Assembly (NCBI GenBank): GCA_000708835.1
Contig: DF237123.1
Span: 97,444-161,443, forward strand
From: Klebsormidium nitens
Lineage: Eukaryota > Streptophyta > Klebsormidiophyceae > Klebsormidiales > Klebsormidiaceae
Reading direction: 5' to 3'
DNA length: 64,000 bases
Below, in pieces: positions 60,501 to 64,000 of the stretch; the stretch's first letter is position 1; each line of letters starts with the position of its first letter. Both the position numbers and the translations under genes were made by a program. Below the pieces are notes generated by a model. That model was not told where the DNA came from. It searched no databases and was given only the letters and a program-made list of their open reading frames with translations.

Positions 60501-62768
60501 CTCGAAGTCAAGTAAAGTACTGGCAAACAACGCTAGCAAAATCCGGCGACCTATGGAGTTTCAGGACGTTGCTGTCAAAGTTGATTGTGTTCATCTTCCC
60601 GCCACTCTCGAAAGTTCGATGAGTCACGGAGTCGCTTCAAGTGAGCTTACCCCGTCACGCTGGAGAAGGTGATGGCGAGAGCTGCCCCCGCAAGCTCGTC
60701 CCCCCCCAGGTGGCCGATGAAATAGAGGGAGGCGACCATGCGCCCAAACCAAGTGACCTGCGGCAGAGGAGCGGTTCGTCAAGATGACGTCATATCTCGG
60801 ATCAGGCAACAAGAACTCGGATCCAGAATGAGAATCGGAGATGTCTTTTGTGAGAACGCCAGAGGGAGCGCGAGATAGACTGCTAACCTGCACAGCAAGC
60901 ATGGCCGTCACAAGTGATCCCACGTGCTCCACACAGTTACCGTCTGAATCGATCTGAGCACGAAGGAGCATATGCAAAGTCCAGCAGAGCAATCAGGGCC
61001 GCCAGCAATCTGACTCGAGCTCTTACGCAATCTAACCTAGCAAAAATGATCCAGAGTGGGACTTCATAGCCATATAGCAAGGGGTCAAACCTGTAGCAGT
61101 GCGATCGGGGCCGCCAGCGAGGCCTGCACCCAGACCTCCCTCCAGAAGCCCCCCGACGACGTTCCGGCTGCCTCCGGCTCTGCCTTCCTGCCTGTTGTAT
61201 CGCTCAAGAGCCCCGCTGTTTCCAGGTCATCCAGGTCGTCGTTCCACACGTCAAGCTCTGAAGCAGTCCTGCTCTCTGGTTCTTCTTTCTTCTTGGTAAG
61301 GCGGAGAGCTCCCAGCCGGCCGTCTTTTGACTGTTTTGTGCTTGGCTTGGACAGAGGCGGCCGGCCTGATGTGCTCGTACCTGCATGGAAGACAAAGGGG
61401 CTGGTCAGACAAAGTGCACAGAGCCTTCTTTAAGTGAAGTGCTTTTTGAAAGAAACCTCTGCTTGAGCAAGGGAAGCAGTTGCTGACTTCTTCTTGGTGC
61501 AGTTGTAAGGGAGCAGAATTCAAGAGTTTGCCGCTGTAGTGAGACGAGCCAGCAAAACCGCAGCAGCCTCCAAAGCACTGCTTCAACACTTTTCCGCTCC
61601 AATGCTTTTCAATCAAATCTATCCTCAGCGTTTCTGTCCATAAACATGTGATGCAAGTTCCTTTTCTGCATTGAGACAGTGTTGACTGGGGCTGATTGTT
61701 TCAAAATCGTTCCAAACAAAGCAGGTGGTGAGGGACACTTCAAAGTCATCCTGGAAAGTTTTATTGGGAGATTCAGAGCATGCCCTAGAGGCTGAGCGGA
61801 GACTGCACCTCTGTTCATGTCCCAACAAAAATGGATGGGTGCCGATTTTCATCAAAAAGATAGAGCTCTAAATATCATCCTAAGAGCAAGGCCACAGCAA
61901 GAACTCAAAGCATTTTGGATGAAATGTCCAGCTGACCACAGCAGACATCATGTCCTTCCAAATCAGAAGTTCTTCATTAACATGTTAAGTAGAAGCTCCT
62001 GTGAGGTACTTGGACATGGGAAAGCATTGCACTCAGGGAATATGTGGTTCCTCCTGAGAAATTCTTCTCCACTTTGTTAAGTGGAGACCTCCAGTGAGTT
62101 ACTTGGACACAGGAAAACCTTTGCACTCCGGGAACATAATTGTTTTTCCCACTGAGACATTCTTGATGATCGTATGAAGTAGAAACCTCTTCGAGGTACT
62201 TGGATACAAAGAAGAATCACACAAGGCCTCACCGACAAACAAAAGAAAGCACTGATACAACAACCGTGCTCATGAGTCCCATGTTCACCTCAGACAGCTC
62301 CATCAATCTCACTCAATTCGCATTGCGAGGCGCGCTTGGTGTGCAAGAACCACACTGACTCATCGGCAAAGATAAGTGTGTACTTCTTTCTTGGAACCTG
62401 GGCATGCTTAGTAAACCTCCAATACAATCAAGCCAACCATTTTCAGAAAGGGAGATCTCGATCAAAATGAATGCGCAAAAGGCCACTACAAACCTACCCC
62501 CATTCTCTCTCGATGCTGGTTTTTTCGACCCCGCTCCATTTGCCGCCGTTCTTTTTGCCACATCTGCCCCTCCGTCCAGCCAAGCATCGTCTTCGTTGTC
62601 AAAGTCCCAACCATCCGCTTCCCACCCCTGCCCAAGCTCTCTGTCGGTGCCGGTGTCACTTCCAGCAGAGTTGGCCAGGGAACTAGAACTCCCTGATCTT
62701 TTCACGAACCCGGGAAGATCGCCCTTCCCAAATGTGGCAGCTGCGGCGCCAAAACCCTTCTTGCCCAT
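57593..62768 (-). CDS. MATE-family multidrug/toxin extrusion antiporter 2
   Basis: Five exons: 62498-62768, 61091-61380, 60651-60757, 59229-59510, 57593-58607; 1965 nt, 654 aa, phases matching. The MATE core has REVWVQASLAAPIALLQ, FIGHLGGDELAG, YSLMFGLSGGMDPLCAQAFG, IPFLYLFVTYLKFGAPGA, ARVGKELGAGRPQGAKTA, FFTKDEEVI and a C-terminal acidic DDLDDDML. The 107-nt exon is the same length and phase as its counterpart in MATE1, showing shared ancestry. The last 1015-nt exon corresponds to four MATE1 exons. The N-terminal ~180 residues are cytosolic, with Trp/acidic clusters (GWDFDNEDDAWLDGG, ELDVWNDDLDDLE). The start at 62768 is the first ATG of an open frame; the joining of this first exon rests on phase and splice signals, so it is less sure than the rest. 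Likely a membrane exporter; substrate unknown. Confidence 0.9.
59608..60204 (-). pseudogene. Ladder of three to four decayed copies of the start of MATE2 exon 59229-59510
   Basis: The acceptor plus first ~50 exon bases (real edge at 59510, encoding YSLMFGLSGGMDPLCAQ) recur with edges at 59667, 59837 and 60017, and in a very weak form near 60204. Steps are 157, 170, 180 and about 187 bases. Divergence rises with distance from the intact exon. All copies lie on the 5' (upstream intron) side. Confidence 0.9.
61971..62215. repeat. Intronic tandem repeat, unit about 95 bases, 2.5 copies
   Basis: In the first MATE2 intron, units share TTAAGTAGAAGCTCC / TTAAGTGGAGACCTCC / TGAAGTAGAAACCTC, then GAGGTACTTGGACA, a TTTGCACTC-type block and CTGAGA. 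Unit starts are near 61971, 62061 and 62159. No coding meaning was seen. Confidence 0.75.
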
Positions 62769-64000
62769 GTTTCTGCCCCAACTTGATTGCCAGGTGTTTG
62801 AAGGCTACTTTTGCATCAGAACCAAGGCCTTTCCTACTATAATGTGAGACTGGTTCTAGAACTTCAGGCCCAGAAGGTTAAGACCAAACCAACTTAGATA
62901 GAGAAGCTGGCATACGTACTTCCAAAGTCTTACACTATAGTATCTTGAAGAAAACCAAGTAAGCTTTGGCTCACAAATCGAACATCCTCTAAGAACTGTG
63001 CATTGTGCAAGTGGCTTGCTCTTGGATTCCACTTGAGAGTGTCCAGCCCGGAACAGATTGAAACTGCCAGTGTCAGCGCCTTTCTGCTTTTATGGAGGGT
63101 GCCCACTGCCAACGCTACGCCTACAATCTGTCTGATCGACACTTCGCGCTAGCTGCTCAAACTTCAAAGCTCAGGAACTCAGCGCAGGAACATAGCTCAG
63201 GGGTGGTGCTGGAATGCTTCAATTGGCGCCTTGGGCGGCCGCTGGCGCCTTCTGCCAGTTCCGGAGGAATCTCGCCAATCAAGGGGTGAAGGTTTGTCTC
63301 TCTCTAATACCCCCTACACCTACTTGGAAAGTGACCAGTAGTGTGGGTATAAGAACGCCGGAAAAGGGGGCTCTGGCTGGGTCAGAAGCTACCCCCCATT
63401 CGATACAACCCGGATACTCCGGAGCACAGAATGGCGAAAATTCAGCAGTCTTTTGGAACTAGATCGAGCAGAAGCTTGCATTGAGTTCGAGGAATCCGCT
63501 TGCCAGGACCTGTCACCTCACACTGTGAACACCCGTTAGTGCCGATCATGTGACGCAAAAACGGACAAAGTTGACGAGAAAAGTTTGGGGAGAATTGGGG
63601 TTCGGACGGTACCGGGCGCAAAATGGCAGCGTACGGTACAGACCGTTGCTTCTCGAGCGGTATCCAGCCTTGGCAGGAGCAGAAGCAACCGGGCACCTTT
63701 TGTGACCTTAGGGTTAGGTCACAAAGCAGTGATGGTATCTTAGGGTTAGGTATGTCCCTTGCTGTGACGGTTTGTTAGGTTCGCGTCCCTTCCCTGTGAC
63801 TGCTAACCGATTAGGGATCCTACTAACGATTAAGCCACTGTCCTTAGGGTTTTGGTGTGGTTTTAGTTTTGCCCGAGCACTTAAGTGGTGTCCGACAATG
63901 TCAAAAGTGTCCGTGTCCGATCTCCTAAACTTTTCTCATCAACTTTGTGCCTCTTGCCACAGTGACTGACGCAAGGGGCACTGGGGTTTGAAAGCGACGG
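62769..64000. other. Spacer upstream of MATE2
   Basis: Holds the presumed MATE2 promoter. Near 63708-63760 there is a short duplicated CTTAGGGTTAGGT block. No supported gene reaches the right edge of the window. Confidence 0.4.

Noticed and set aside
63700-63860. TTAGGG-containing stretch as interstitial telomere
   Set aside because: Only a few scattered GGGTTAGG-type motifs and one short duplication are present, not a tandem telomeric array.

Overview
This is nuclear DNA from a eukaryote. Nearly every real gene is split by short introns (mostly 100-700 bases) with GT..AG borders. Gene content (a BIG-type Arf-GEF, the LLP-homolog protein starting MGKSIRSKREKR, a GYP/glycine-rich A3-like protein, two MATE antiporters, a plant-type GH5_7 mannanase, SPF30, an FHA-domain DAWDLE/SNIP1 homolog) points to the green plant lineage. 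The compact, intron-rich style fits a streptophyte alga such as Klebsormidium, but the species is an inference. There is one assembly gap of 649 Ns (28970-29618).

Layout. 1-4847 (+): 3' end of a BIG-type Sec7 Arf-GEF. 6147-7315 (-): LLP-homolog nucleolar protein. 7911-7972 (-): tRNA-like sequence with Pol III A and B boxes. 8.5-10.4 kb: only doubtful coding signal. 12153-14742 (-): GYP/XYPPX protein with a Lys/His tail. 15477-21348 (+): MATE transporter 1. 22958-32887 (-): modular secreted Pro/Ala-rich protein built from many tiny phase-1 exons. 34224-39308 (+): secreted beta-mannanase with 18 exons. 40161-44442 (-): SPF30 splicing factor, head-to-head with 45075-51026 (+): FHA protein of the SNIP1/DAWDLE family. 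52269-56097 (-): large protein of unknown function with an RRM-like stretch. 57593-62768 (-): MATE transporter 2.

Gene models were built by hand by joining exons at splice signals. In eight loci the exon lengths sum to a multiple of three with matching phases at every junction: BIG tail 396 aa, LLPH 121, GYP 210, MATE1 661, mannanase 493, SPF30 295, DDL 316, MATE2 654. This is the main internal check on the models. Database comparison could not be run.

The most unusual signal is shared by five unrelated genes, with a weaker fragment in a sixth. Intact exons are preceded inside the upstream intron by one to five tandem, decayed copies of the acceptor site plus the 5' part of the same exon, usually 150-200 bases apart. 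Many copies carry stops or frameshifts, and the farthest are usually the most decayed. These 'exon ladders' occur in the BIG gene, the GYP gene, both MATE genes and SPF30; the Pro/Ala-rich gene has a related pair of intact exon copies plus a fragment. MATE1 has three introns that MATE2 lacks, and all three hold or adjoin such debris. This suggests a recurrent local duplication process that enlarges introns and can occasionally yield a new in-frame exon.
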